Source: an uncultured Caproiciproducens sp. (GTDB lineage Bacteria; Bacillota; Clostridia; Oscillospirales; Acutalibacteraceae). From it: 64,000 bases of DNA. Within the stretch, counting starts at the first letter, position 1. Each line of letters opens with the position of its first letter. This document shows, piece after piece, positions 28,116 to 36,890 of this stretch. Location: positions 1,440,661 through 1,504,660 of the forward strand of contig NZ_OY761810.1 of assembly GCF_963664915.1 (NCBI RefSeq). The letters are read 5' to 3'. Position numbers and translations under genes: made by a program. The notes under the pieces were generated by a model. It made no database searches and was not told where the DNA came from. It saw only the letters and a list, made by a program, of their open reading frames with translations.

Positions 28116-29126
28116 ATGGAAAAGGTACTTTCTATCTCAATTGCAGCCTATAATGTAGTATCTACTCTGCGTGAGGCAGTGGACCCATTTCTGGGCTGCG
28201 GGGTGCTAGATGCACTTGATATTATGATTGTGGATGATGGTTCAAAAGATAATACAGCAGAAATCGCACGGGAATATGCGGAAAAGTATCCGGAAAGCAT
28301 TCGCCTAATCCAACAGAAAAACGGAGGCTGGGGCGCTACGGTAAATACAGGTATCCAAAACGCAAAGGGACAGTATTTCCGCCAGATGGACGGTGATGAT
28401 TATTATAATCCGGAGAATATGCCGGCCTATATCAAGGCGTTGCAGAAAAGCGATGCAGATATGGTCATCACCCCATATCTGACGTACGATGCGATGAACG
28501 GCGATGTGATTTCGCACGAGAACTGCAACCCGGGTTGTGAAGTCGAAAAAACCTACATGCTGAGTGAAGTGCAGTCTTTCGCTCCATTCATGCATAGCAT
28601 CACCGTCAAAACGGAACGTATCCGTAACACCGTGTCTATTACGGAGCATTGCTTTTATACCGATACGGAGTTTGTGCTGAAGGTCTGCAATCAGGTTAGG
28701 ACGGTAGAATTCTTGGATATGGAAATCTACTGCTACCGCTGTGCGGCAGCCGGTCAGAGCATGAGCCTATCCGGTATGGAAAAACATTATACGGAACAGA
28801 CGAAGGTCATTGATGTTCTACTAAGTTATATGCAAGAAAAGGTCAAAGACCCTGCGGTAAAACGCATTTATGATAATCTGTTGCGTGGCACCTGCTGCTG
28901 GCAGTACCTTGTTATGCTGTATATTAAGCCCACCCGTCAGCATAAAAAGGATCTGATGGTATTTGATGAAATGATCCGTACCCGTGCTCCGCAATATTAT
29001 GAGGAGATTGGTATCGGCGTGATTAATAAGCTGCGCCAGACACATTTCTTTGGCTATTTTGTGGCTGCCCACTATAAGAAAAAGAAGGATAATCGCTTTA
29101 CGACAGATGGTCGTTTAGTACATTAA
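28116..29126 (+). CDS. GT2 glycosyltransferase
   Basis: A 336-residue enzyme with LSISIAAYNVVSTLREAVDP, the acidic IMIVDDGSKDNT, NGGWGATVNTGIQNAKG and the metal-binding QMDGDDYY. The last hundred residues are mostly polar with no membrane helix. A GGGGATG ribosome binding site lies 13 bases before the ATG. Donor and acceptor are not predictable from sequence. It begins 90 bases after the ATPase gene, with no terminator in the gap. Confidence 0.85.
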   Translation: MEKVLSISIAAYNVVSTLREAVDPFLGCGVLDALDIMIVDDGSKDNTAEIAREYAEKYPESIRLIQQKNGGWGATVNTGIQNAKGQYFRQMDGDDYYNPENMPAYIKALQKSDADMVITPYLTYDAMNGDVISHENCNPGCEVEKTYMLSEVQSFAPFMHSITVKTERIRNTVSITEHCFYTDTEFVLKVCNQVRTVEFLDMEIYCYRCAAAGQSMSLSGMEKHYTEQTKVIDVLLSYMQEKVKDPAVKRIYDNLLRGTCCWQYLVMLYIKPTRQHKKDLMVFDEMIRTRAPQYYEEIGIGVINKLRQTHFFGYFVAAHYKKKKDNRFTTDGRLVH

Positions 29127-29152
29127 AGAAGACAAGGGAGGAATGCAGCAAT

Positions 29153-30124
29153 ATGCCAGAACAGCCTTTAGTCACTGCCATCGTCCCGGTATACAAAACT
29201 CCGGAACCGTTTTTGCGAGCCTGCATTGAGAGCATGCAAAAACAGACTGTTCAGGATGCACAAATCCTTCTTATTGACGATGGCAGTCCGGATAATTGCG
29301 GAAAGATCTGCGATGAATACGCCGAAACAGATTCCCGCATCGAGGTTCTGCACCAAAAAAACGGCGGTCCCAGTGCAGCACGAAACAGTGGCTTGCAACA
29401 CGTGCGCGGACATTATTTGACTTTTGTGGATTCCGATGATACGTTGGCTCCTACTGCATGGGAATATGCCATACAAGCTATGGATGCGTACAAGGTAGAA
29501 TGCGTTGTTTTCGGCTGGATCAACAATGAAACGGGCAAGCCGGTCGACCGGAAAGTTGCTGAGTGTTCAACAGTATTGACGGCTTTGAAGGCAATGACAC
29601 AGATTGCAGGCAATAACGATGCTTGCGGCGGCGGATATCCTTGGAACAAAATGTGGGATGCAGATGCCATATGTGCCGTAAACGGAGGGAAAATACCCTT
29701 GTTTGATCTGGAGTTGTTTGCCTATGAAGACAAATACTGGATTCTTCAACTTCTGAATCGTCTGAAACAGGTAGTACTGCTGCCGGATATTTTTTATGAT
29801 TACCGATTCGTGCCGTCCAGTCTTACCAATAGTGACGAAGCTTGGTATCAACGTCAGTTTAATGCCTATTTGGCCTATGATAAGATCTGCGACTATTTAG
29901 AACCCATTGACCGCGAGGCTTATCGGTCTGGTCTGGGCAAGTACTTCCGCTTCTGTTTTACAGATATGAGGAATATGTACTCTTGGCAAAAAAAGGACAT
30001 GCCCCGATATAAACGCACAAAAGGCTGCCTGCTGAAGGTATGTAAACGCATACGCTTTGGCGACTTGAAAAAGCCGAAATATGTATTCTCTTGGCTTTTC
30101 TGCCTGATTTACTGCCGCTTCTGA
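29153..30124 (+). CDS. GT2 glycosyltransferase
   Basis: A 323-residue enzyme: VTAIVPVYKTPEPFLRACIESM, LLIDDGSPDNCGKICDEYA, NGGPSAARNSGLQHVRG and FVDSDDTL, all standard for GT2 enzymes of capsule clusters. GGGAGG precedes the ATG. It belongs to the same transcription unit as its neighbours, 26 bases after the previous gene. The specific sugar is unknown. Confidence 0.87.
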   Translation: MPEQPLVTAIVPVYKTPEPFLRACIESMQKQTVQDAQILLIDDGSPDNCGKICDEYAETDSRIEVLHQKNGGPSAARNSGLQHVRGHYLTFVDSDDTLAPTAWEYAIQAMDAYKVECVVFGWINNETGKPVDRKVAECSTVLTALKAMTQIAGNNDACGGGYPWNKMWDADAICAVNGGKIPLFDLELFAYEDKYWILQLLNRLKQVVLLPDIFYDYRFVPSSLTNSDEAWYQRQFNAYLAYDKICDYLEPIDREAYRSGLGKYFRFCFTDMRNMYSWQKKDMPRYKRTKGCLLKVCKRIRFGDLKKPKYVFSWLFCLIYCRF

Positions 30125-30150
30125 ATGAATTAAGGAGAGAACAAAAAGGT

Positions 30151-32772
30151 ATGCTTGAAGAACTGCACGCAAAAAATCTGGAATGTACAGGTTGTGGTGC
30201 TTGTTATAATGTTTGCCCTGTAGATGCAATCAAAATGGAGATGGATACAATAGGATTTTTACAGCCTATTGTTCAAAAAGACCGCTGCATCAATTGTGGC
30301 AGGTGCTTACAGACCTGCCCGGTACTGACACCAGATAAAAACGAAAATATTTCCGAACCAGATTGCTATGCGGCTGCTATGTCGGATGTTGTACGACTTC
30401 AAAGTTCCTCCGGTGGTATTTTTACTGCACTGGCTGAGGTCGTGTTAGCAAAAGGAGGCGCCGTATATGGAGCCGCGCTGGCTCCTGATTTTTCTGTGCG
30501 ACATATCTGTGTGAAAGCAAGGGATGAATTGCCTTTATTGCGGAAATCGAAATATGTACAAAGTGATACAGGTCTTACCTATCGTGAGATAAAGGAACAA
30601 CTGCAAAATGGACACGCAATACTGTTTTCCGGCTGTCCGTGCCAGGTAGCAGGCTTGAAAGCCTATCTGGGCAAAGAATATGATAATTTGTATACTGTAG
30701 ATATCCTGTGCCATGGGGTGCCTTCCCAGAAAATGCTGAAAGAATATATTCAGGAAATGCCGGAAGGAAACAAAATCATTTCTCTGGATTTTCGCCCGAA
30801 GGAAAAAGCATGGAGCGCGAGTTCTCGCATTTTAAAAATGAACTATGAAGATGGAACCAGTAAGCTAGTTCCATTTTCAAAAAGCGAATATGAGCAGGGC
30901 TTTCACAATGGTCTGATATTGCGGAACAGCTGCGAAAATTGCAGCTTTGCGGAATATCCTCGCCAGGGTGATATCAGCTTAGGTGATTTCTGGGGTATCG
31001 GTGATCGCGACATTTCCATGGATGATGAAGGTGGGACTAGTGCGGTGCTTGTCAACTCCCCCAAGGGTCAAGTGCTTTTACAGCAGGCGCAGCCTCAATT
31101 CACTTTATGCAAGCGTGTCCCACGGGACTGGCTGTGCGATAACCGTGTGACGGCAAAACGCACCCCCAGCCCATATAAACCATATTTCCAGTTTTTAATG
31201 GGGCAGATAGGATTTACGCAGGCGGTAAAAACTGCGCTTGCCTATCGCTTTGCCGTTGGTATTGTAGGGCCGTGGATGAACATCAACTGCGGTGGCGCTC
31301 TGACTTATTATGCACTGTTTGAAGCACTGCGGGACATGGGATATTTCCCCATTATGATTTCTCAGCCAGAAGGATTGGATTGGGATCCTACTCCCAAATA
31401 CTGCCGCTATAAAAAGCTTCCCTACCCAAGCTATGCCATTGCACCAGTAAAAGAAAGCTATGTGCAGCAGCGGGAGTTTAACAACAACTGCGATACTTTC
31501 CTCGTCGGCTCAGATCAGCTGTTCACCGATGAGATGCTGAAACTGCTGGATGGCTATGCCGATTTGGAGTGGGTGTCAGAAGATAAACGCAAGGTGGCAT
31601 ACGCTACCTCATTTGCGTATGACACCTTCCATGGTACCTATCTGCAAAAGGAGCGACTTCGCTATTTTCTTCAACGTTTTGATGATTTTTCAGTGCGGGA
31701 AGAGAGCGGTGTAGCCCTCGCCAAAAAAGAGTTTGACGTGGAGGCAGAATGGGTACTAGACCCAGTATTTTTGTGTGCGACATCACATTTTGAAAAGCTG
31801 TCTGAAAGCGGTATGGAACGCGTTTCTCAACGCCCGTATGTGTTTGGTTATGTGTTAGATCCGGACTTCGAAAAAGCAAATGCCATGCATTTTACCGCCG
31901 AAAAGCTGGGTGCGGAATGTTATGCGGCCTCGGACGTATGGAATAATCCAGACAAACTAAAGCGTATCTGGGATATTGAAACTTTTGACCAGTTGGGTAA
32001 TGAGGAACTAATAGCCCAGATTGTACATTGCAGATTTCTGATCACCGATTCGTTTCACGGGATGTGCTTCGCAATCCTGTTCCATAAGCCGTTTGTGGCA
32101 ATTGCTAACCAGGAGCGAGGTAAGGCACGTTTTGCTTCGCTTTTAAGACTGCTCGGACTAGAAGACCGCATGGTGCACAACCCCGCCGAAATTGAGAAAG
32201 CTCCATGGCTATTTGAGACTATTGATTATGAATCTGTGGATAAGCGTTTGGAAATCGAGCGGGATCGTTGCCGTACATGGCTGAAAAATGCATTAGAAAA
32301 GCCGCTGACTCATAAGGCTGTAACCGATTATGATATGGCCTGCGGTTACTGTGACCGCACACAGACCATGATAGAAAGACGTATGAAACAGGATCGAGAT
32401 AGCTTGAATGGCCGAGTGGATTGGCTGATTGGTTATGCGGATGCTAATAAAGCGGATGAAAAAAAGACAGATGTAGCTCAGTGGAAACAGCTTGAAGATC
32501 ATAATGGCCGATTAACTGGTTTAGAAAAATTGCAACGGGAAGGGGCCGAGACGGATGCTTCCCAGTGGACGCAACTTGAAGACCATAACCAGCGATTGAC
32601 AGGGCAGGAAAAACTGCAGCAGGAAGGCGCCGAGACGGATGCTTCCCAGTGGATGCAGCTCGAAGATCACCGTAAACGCCTGGACAGTATGGAAGCTAAG
32701 GTGAATGACCTGCAGGCAAAGCTGGATATGCTGGAACAACATTCGATTTGGCACCGGCCTTGGAAAAAGTGA
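30151..32772 (+). CDS. Ferredoxin/FrhB-domain and polysaccharide pyruvyl transferase fusion with coiled-coil repeats
   Basis: An 873-residue fusion. Residues 8-60 hold two 4Fe-4S motifs (CTGCGACYNVCPVDAI and CINCGRCLQTCPV). An F420 hydrogenase beta-subunit (FrhB) domain follows to about 330 (LFSGCPCQVAGLKAYL, DILCHGVPS). Residues 370-710 match polysaccharide pyruvyl transferases (GGALTYYALFEAL, FLVGSDQLF, RFLITDSFHGMCFAILF). The tail carries a 28-residue repeat of four heptads. The ATG at 30151 has AAGGAGAGA upstream; an in-frame TTG at 30091 overlaps the previous gene. Its likely job is to add or process a pyruvate ketal on the glycan. The role of the redox half is open. Confidence 0.85.
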   Translation: MLEELHAKNLECTGCGACYNVCPVDAIKMEMDTIGFLQPIVQKDRCINCGRCLQTCPVLTPDKNENISEPDCYAAAMSDVVRLQSSSGGIFTALAEVVLAKGGAVYGAALAPDFSVRHICVKARDELPLLRKSKYVQSDTGLTYREIKEQLQNGHAILFSGCPCQVAGLKAYLGKEYDNLYTVDILCHGVPSQKMLKEYIQEMPEGNKIISLDFRPKEKAWSASSRILKMNYEDGTSKLVPFSKSEYEQGFHNGLILRNSCENCSFAEYPRQGDISLGDFWGIGDRDISMDDEGGTSAVLVNSPKGQVLLQQAQPQFTLCKRVPRDWLCDNRVTAKRTPSPYKPYFQFLMGQIGFTQAVKTALAYRFAVGIVGPWMNINCGGALTYYALFEALRDMGYFPIMISQPEGLDWDPTPKYCRYKKLPYPSYAIAPVKESYVQQREFNNNCDTFLVGSDQLFTDEMLKLLDGYADLEWVSEDKRKVAYATSFAYDTFHGTYLQKERLRYFLQRFDDFSVREESGVALAKKEFDVEAEWVLDPVFLCATSHFEKLSESGMERVSQRPYVFGYVLDPDFEKANAMHFTAEKLGAECYAASDVWNNPDKLKRIWDIETFDQLGNEELIAQIVHCRFLITDSFHGMCFAILFHKPFVAIANQERGKARFASLLRLLGLEDRMVHNPAEIEKAPWLFETIDYESVDKRLEIERDRCRTWLKNALEKPLTHKAVTDYDMACGYCDRTQTMIERRMKQDRDSLNGRVDWLIGYADANKADEKKTDVAQWKQLEDHNGRLTGLEKLQREGAETDASQWTQLEDHNQRLTGQEKLQQEGAETDASQWMQLEDHRKRLDSMEAKVNDLQAKLDMLEQHSIWHRPWKK
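32470..32721 (+). repeat. 84-bp tandem repeat in coding sequence (three copies)
   Basis: Units begin at 32470, 32554 and 32638, each with GATG(T/C)..CAGTGG. Each unit encodes 28 residues around QW(K/T/M)QLEDH. The third copy diverges in its second half. The 28-residue period equals four heptads, so the protein tail is probably a coiled coil. Confidence 0.85.
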
Positions 32773-32837
32773 AATTTTATAAAGAAACGATGAAAGCAAG
32801 TGGTTGTTAATAGAGCAAACAGGAGGCAAAATAAAAT

Positions 32838-33941
32838 ATGACGGAACAAACGGAGGCACCAAGGCTAAAGACCAGCAAGAGGATCGTCTATTATGATGTA
32901 CTGAACATCATGGCAGCCATAAGTGTTGTCTGGATTCATTTCGGTAATGAGGTACACTGGTATGAGGGCTCCCGTGTGTGGATGTGGTGCGCGGGCATTC
33001 AAGTGCTTGCATACTGGGCAGTGCCGGTGTTTTTTATGTTGACTGGTGCAACCCTAATGAATTATTACACAAAATATGATACAGCAGCATTTTTTAAAAA
33101 AAGGATGCTACGCAGCGTTAGGTCGTATCTGATCTGGGGTACATTGATGATTGTACTTAAAATAAAACGTGGCAATTTAGAAATTCCGTGGGATGGAGAT
33201 ATCCGAAAAATGCTGTTCACCATCCTTGATATTTTTGTCAACAATAAGATGGAATCTATTTATTGGTTTTTCCTGGTTCTGTTTGGAATTTATCTAGCAA
33301 TGCCTGTACTCACGCTCCTCGCTAAACCAGAGAATAGCTCTATTTTGAATTATACTGTAGCGGTAGGCATTATTACGGTCTCCATTTTGCCGTTTTGTTA
33401 CCGGATGGTGCAGACATACTTTTATCTCGGTGGCAGTGGTTGGAATTCAGCATTGCAACTGCCAGTCTTGGGTAGCTATCTGCTCTATCCCGTCTTGGGT
33501 TATTGGGCTTCCACACATGACTTTTCCAAAATTGAACGCGGCATCTGTTATGCAGCAGCAATTATGTGCGCAATCCTGCGTTATACAGGACTGGTGTACT
33601 TGTGTAAACGCGATGGAGCTACAAATCAACTATATTTCGATTATCTTAGTTTTCCATCTCTGTTTTTGGCTTTTGGCGTTTTTGTATTTATTCGATATTT
33701 ATTTACCGAGAGAATTGTTTGCAATGAAAAAATTACGAAATTGCTAGCAGCTGTTTCAGCATGCAGTTTAGGAGTTTATCTGATTCATAACATTGTCTTA
33801 AACAAGATGGAGGGAATTGCATTTTTTGCCAAATATTCTTTCCGCTGGTATTTTTTTTGGCCAATCATTTGTTACCTATTTTGCCTTGTAATTGTTTATG
33901 CGGCACGAAAGACCCCGTTGCTCAAGCACTTGTTTCCATAA
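32838..33941 (+). CDS. Acyltransferase family 3 membrane protein
   Basis: A 367-residue protein with about ten membrane helices. RIVYYDVLNIMAAISVVWIHF contains the catalytic-type histidine of acyltransferase-3 proteins (OafA/NodX), and VPVFFMLTGATLM with FFKKRMLRSVRSYLIW are the following conserved pieces. These enzymes put acetyl or succinyl groups on extracellular sugars. GGAGG lies before the ATG. It probably O-acylates the glycan of this locus. Confidence 0.87.
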   Translation: MTEQTEAPRLKTSKRIVYYDVLNIMAAISVVWIHFGNEVHWYEGSRVWMWCAGIQVLAYWAVPVFFMLTGATLMNYYTKYDTAAFFKKRMLRSVRSYLIWGTLMIVLKIKRGNLEIPWDGDIRKMLFTILDIFVNNKMESIYWFFLVLFGIYLAMPVLTLLAKPENSSILNYTVAVGIITVSILPFCYRMVQTYFYLGGSGWNSALQLPVLGSYLLYPVLGYWASTHDFSKIERGICYAAAIMCAILRYTGLVYLCKRDGATNQLYFDYLSFPSLFLAFGVFVFIRYLFTERIVCNEKITKLLAAVSACSLGVYLIHNIVLNKMEGIAFFAKYSFRWYFFWPIICYLFCLVIVYAARKTPLLKHLFP

Positions 33942-33972
33942 ATACTGAAGCAAGAAAAGGAGATAATGCAAA

Positions 33973-35710
33973 ATGGGAAATGTAAAAAGTATAAAATGTG
34001 TGATGGGGCATAAAACAGAAAAGAGGAAAAGTAATGGTGATAATTCACTGGAACATGTAGAATATGTTCCAGTGAGAACACTTATTGAGTGGCTGAAAGC
34101 GGACTATAAACTGTTTCTTGCAGTGTTCACTGTCGGAATGCTTGTCCACTTTCAGGGGTATGCGAACGGCTTGCAGAATTCGGATACCCTTTGGACGGGC
34201 GAGGAGCATTTTGCAGACTGGGAAGTGATTGTTGGCCGATGGGGACTAATTTTGTTCGATTATCTACGGGGGGGGAATTAATGCGCCTGTGCTGATGACA
34301 GCCTTGGCGTTGATGTGGTTTGTCTTGGCAGGCTTGCTTCTGGTGAGAGTGTTGGACGTGCGAACCAAATGGGCACGAGTGTTGATTCCACTGACAATTG
34401 TATGTACGCCGTATGTTTCTATTTGCCTCACATATTATTATTGCAGCAGCCAGTATGCGTTTGCGTTTCTGCTAGCTATTCTCTCAGTGTGGTGTGTGCG
34501 TCAGAGCGATTCGTTTCCAGAAATTCTCGCAGGTGCCATGTCGCTGATGTTTGCACTGAGTATTTATCAGAGCAATATCGGCGTTGCCGCAGTACTGTGC
34601 CTGATGGTTCTGATTCTGCGCTTTTTGCGGGAGCCGCAGACGTATTTAAAAAATCGAAAGCTTGCACTGCGGATGATAGGCATGATTGTAATTGGTGCAG
34701 GTGCTTACTATATAGTTTTAAGATGCGTGCTTGCAATTCGTCACTTGTCCATGTCATCGTATAAGGGCGCGGATAATATCAGCGTGGGTTATCTGCTACA
34801 ACATTTTCCAACTGGAGCCGAACATACTTATGCCGATTTTTTTTGCTATTTTTTTGGAACGGACTTAGCCGTCAATTACTATGCGGCGCGATTTTTCTAC
34901 GTTGTAGTTTTCATCCTGGCATTGATTGCTTTTTTCTATGCTCTGTGGAAGGCTCGGGCGGAACGTATGCCATCCTTTCTCTGCGTTGTCGGTATGTTGT
35001 TTTTGCCATCTTTCGGTAGCCTGATTGATATCGCCGCTCCAGATACGCGACTGACGTTACTGACTGCTAGCAATATGCTCCTCTTTTTGCCGTTTGCGCT
35101 TTCGCTGGTGGAGTTATTCCCGAAGAGAACAGGCGAAGATAAAAAAGCAGGTGCTGTGTCTCGGTTTTGTTGTATTGCTTGTTCTCTTGCGACTTGCTGC
35201 CTTATCTGGAGCTTTGTCTTGCAAGTGAATGCCAATACGTTAACAATGAAGTACGAACAAGACAAAACTTTATATTTGGCAAACCGGATTCTTACACAGG
35301 TTGAAACTCCTAATAAGCAAACCCCGCTCTTGATTACTGGCAATCCCAGTAAGGGGGATTACCCCTGCATCCTTAAAACAGCAAATCAGGTGGACCGGTA
35401 TTCGCGTTGGGGAATGCTGTGGGGAGGATATACAGCTGCAATGAACGGTTGGAACGAGTTGTATCGGCAGCATTTTGGAGTACAGTTGAACTTCTGCTCT
35501 GTAGAACAGTATCAAGCAATCGCAGTTATAAAAGAATTTGCTAAAATGCCGAACTATCCTGCGGAACGCTCCATCAAAACGATTGACGGGGTGCTAGTCG
35601 TAAAAGTTTCCGACACAAAGGGCTGGGGTAAAATAAAGGCATGGGTTTATGAAAAGCCATATACAGGAGGTATGACAGTTGTTGACCAGTTTAATTATTC
35701 CATATTATAA
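33973..35710 (+). pseudogene. GtrII-like glucosyltransferase with frameshift at a G8 tract (possible phase-off state)
   Basis: The first 102 residues end in LILFDYLRGGN and a stop just after eight G at 34268-34275. Shifting frame there joins them to GINAPVLMTALALMW and a further 470 residues of the same multi-helix protein, together about 578. Seven G would restore one frame. The protein resembles the GtrII/glucosyltransferase membrane family, with RTLIEWLKADYKLF at the start and a soluble C-terminal part (EKPYTGG). Such enzymes add side-chain glucose to surface glycans. This could be a phase-off copy, a true mutation, or an error in a homopolymer. A GTG at 34289 might start the long part alone. 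Confidence 0.75.
34268..34275 (+). repeat. Poly-G tract (8 G) inside the glucosyltransferase gene
   Basis: The run of eight G lies exactly at the reading-frame break; loss of one G (or gain of two) would join both parts. Confidence 0.9.
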
Positions 35711-35850
35711 CGAGGAACAGGCGCTTCCACTATTTTGGAAGCCAGCAGAGTTGCACAGGAATTGAAAGAGAGCCACCATGAGGATGTAGAGTTTATATTT
35801 ATCGATGATGGCTCGCGTGACAATACATTATAGGAAATCGTAAAAGTGTC
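35682..35850 (+). pseudogene. GT2 glycosyltransferase, N-terminal fragment with frameshift
   Basis: From a TTG at 35682 (AGGAGG 11 bases upstream) the codons read LTSLIIPYYNEEQALPLF, then, after a one-base shift, ILEASRVAQELKESHHEDVEFIFIDDGSRDNTL and a stop. This is the first 55 residues or so of a GT2 enzyme such as a polyprenyl-phosphate sugar synthase. The remaining 250 residues are absent. The island's right repeat begins 40 bases later, so the gene was probably cut at the island end. Confidence 0.8.
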
Positions 35851-35889
35851 GTATTTACCATAAAATCCTGCATAAACCCTGAGCATTAT

Positions 35890-35932
35890 CTTGACTTTTA
35901 ATCAAGGTGTCCGGGGTTCGAATCCTCGATGG
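35890..35932 (+). repeat. attR: right copy of the tRNA-Lys 3' segment
   Basis: It repeats bases 27-69 of tRNA-Lys with one mismatch. No acceptor 5' strand or D-arm is present, so it is not a tRNA gene. It marks the right island boundary. Confidence 0.85.
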
Positions 35933-35981
35933 AAGGAAAGGACGTAATCCGCACTTAAAGTGCTCGCTACGTCCTTTCCTT
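35933..35981. terminator. Perfect nested hairpin directly after attR
   Basis: AAGGAAAGGACGTA (35933-35946) pairs fully with TACGTCCTTTCCTT (35968-35981), and inside it GCACTT pairs with AAGTGC. It could terminate either strand or be the end of an inserted element. There is no long T-run. Confidence 0.55.
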
Positions 35982-35982
35982 G

Positions 35983-36660
35983 CACAGGGTGATTGAGCGC
36001 TTACGCTCGATTTCTTTCTGTAAACAGGTTGCTTTGTTGTAAACGTCAAACGACTGTTTTTCAAGCCGAACAAAACCGTTGGCCACGCTGATATCCAGCT
36101 TGGCACCGAATTCCACAGGAGCCTTGGCTTTTTCACGAACGATCGGCCGCAGATACGGCTGACTCAAGCTGACGATGCGATCTTTTACGGAATGGGACTT
36201 TGTTGTCATACTTGGTTTTCTGCTGCTCATACAAAGTTCGGATGATTTCCAGCCTTTTTTGCTGCTTTTTGCTGAGAACTTTCCCTCTTGTCGTTACCGT
36301 CGTGATGGTTTTTCGCTGATTCTTCTTTTGCCCTTTTGATGATCAGTTCATTGATTTCCCCAAGAATATCCGGCGTTAGACGCTTGCGAAAATACACCAT
36401 CAACGACGAGTCAAATGGCCGTTTATATTCGTATTGTGGAAAGCCGCAGAAAAACTGCAGGTATGGTCCTTCCTGGATTTGTAGGGCGGTTTCTTCATCT
36501 GAATAATCGTATTTCGACTGAATGATGCAGGCTTCAAGTAACGATTTTGCCACATTTCCATTCGGTTTTTGAAAAGCTCCGCATACCGGTGTTCGATCTC
36601 ATCCCACGGAATGCTTTCCGCTCGTTTTACCCACCGATTATCTGGGCTCGGTGCTTTTTA
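35983..36660 (-). pseudogene. IS1182-like transposase, N-terminal remnant with frameshifts
   Basis: Several frames each contain part of one transposase. From the right: APSPDNRWVKRAESIPWDEI and HRYAELFKNR, then MAKSLLEACIIQSKYDYSDE with ETALQIQEGPYLQFFCGFP and DSSLMVYFRKRLTPDILGEI, then a piece ending KDRIVSLSQPYLRPIVREK and FGAKLDISVANGFVRLE. These are the order and wording of the IS1182/IS5-type N-terminal region. At least two frameshifts separate the parts and the catalytic C-terminal half is missing. It abuts a fragment of an EpsG gene, into which it was probably inserted. Confidence 0.75.
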
Positions 36661-36722
36661 ATTTCGCATACGCATATGCCGAACACAACAATGAATAAAA
36701 GAAGTAATTTATAGGCTAACAT
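36651..36722 (-). pseudogene. EpsG-like gene, 24-codon N-terminal remnant
   Basis: From ATG 36722 the minus strand reads MLAYKLLLLFIVVFGICVCE, then IKKH. This is close to MLYYNLLLLLIVVLGILICE plus IKKSH at the start of the intact EpsG gene at 21094-22293. After that point the sequence becomes transposase. The bases just upstream of both start codons (GCTGGTTTGCAA against GCTGGTCTGCAA) are also similar. Confidence 0.8.
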
Positions 36723-36890
36723 TGCAGACCAGCCTTCCTGTTTATGTTTTCATATTGGATAAATATGTTTGGGATTGAGATACAATATTTATTGTCAAAT
36801 ATCGCTTTAAATGATAGATCTGTATTGTGAATAATCCGCAGACATTGTATAATATAAAAAATACGTAAACATGATTATTTGGAGATAAAA

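Larger units (their letters stand above)
15080..35932. mobile_element. Genomic island of about 20.9 kb integrated at tRNA-Lys
   Basis: The unit is bounded by the 43-bp repeats of tRNA-Lys. It contains an integrase next to the tRNA, other integrative-element genes in decay, and a complete-looking surface-glycan locus. The integrase carries a stop codon, the coupling protein is only a 3' fragment and no relaxase is seen, so the island is probably immobile now. The glycan genes may be original cargo, or a later replacement of the lost conjugation genes; the sequence does not decide. Confidence 0.75.

Noticed and set aside
32470..32721. Tandem repeat considered as a CRISPR-like array
   Set aside because: The repeats are contiguous without spacers, lie in frame inside a long gene, and encode heptad-type protein repeats.
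35890..35932. Second tRNA-Lys gene
   Set aside because: Only the anticodon loop to part of the acceptor is present; the 5' acceptor strand and the D-arm are missing, and the T-arm has a mismatch.
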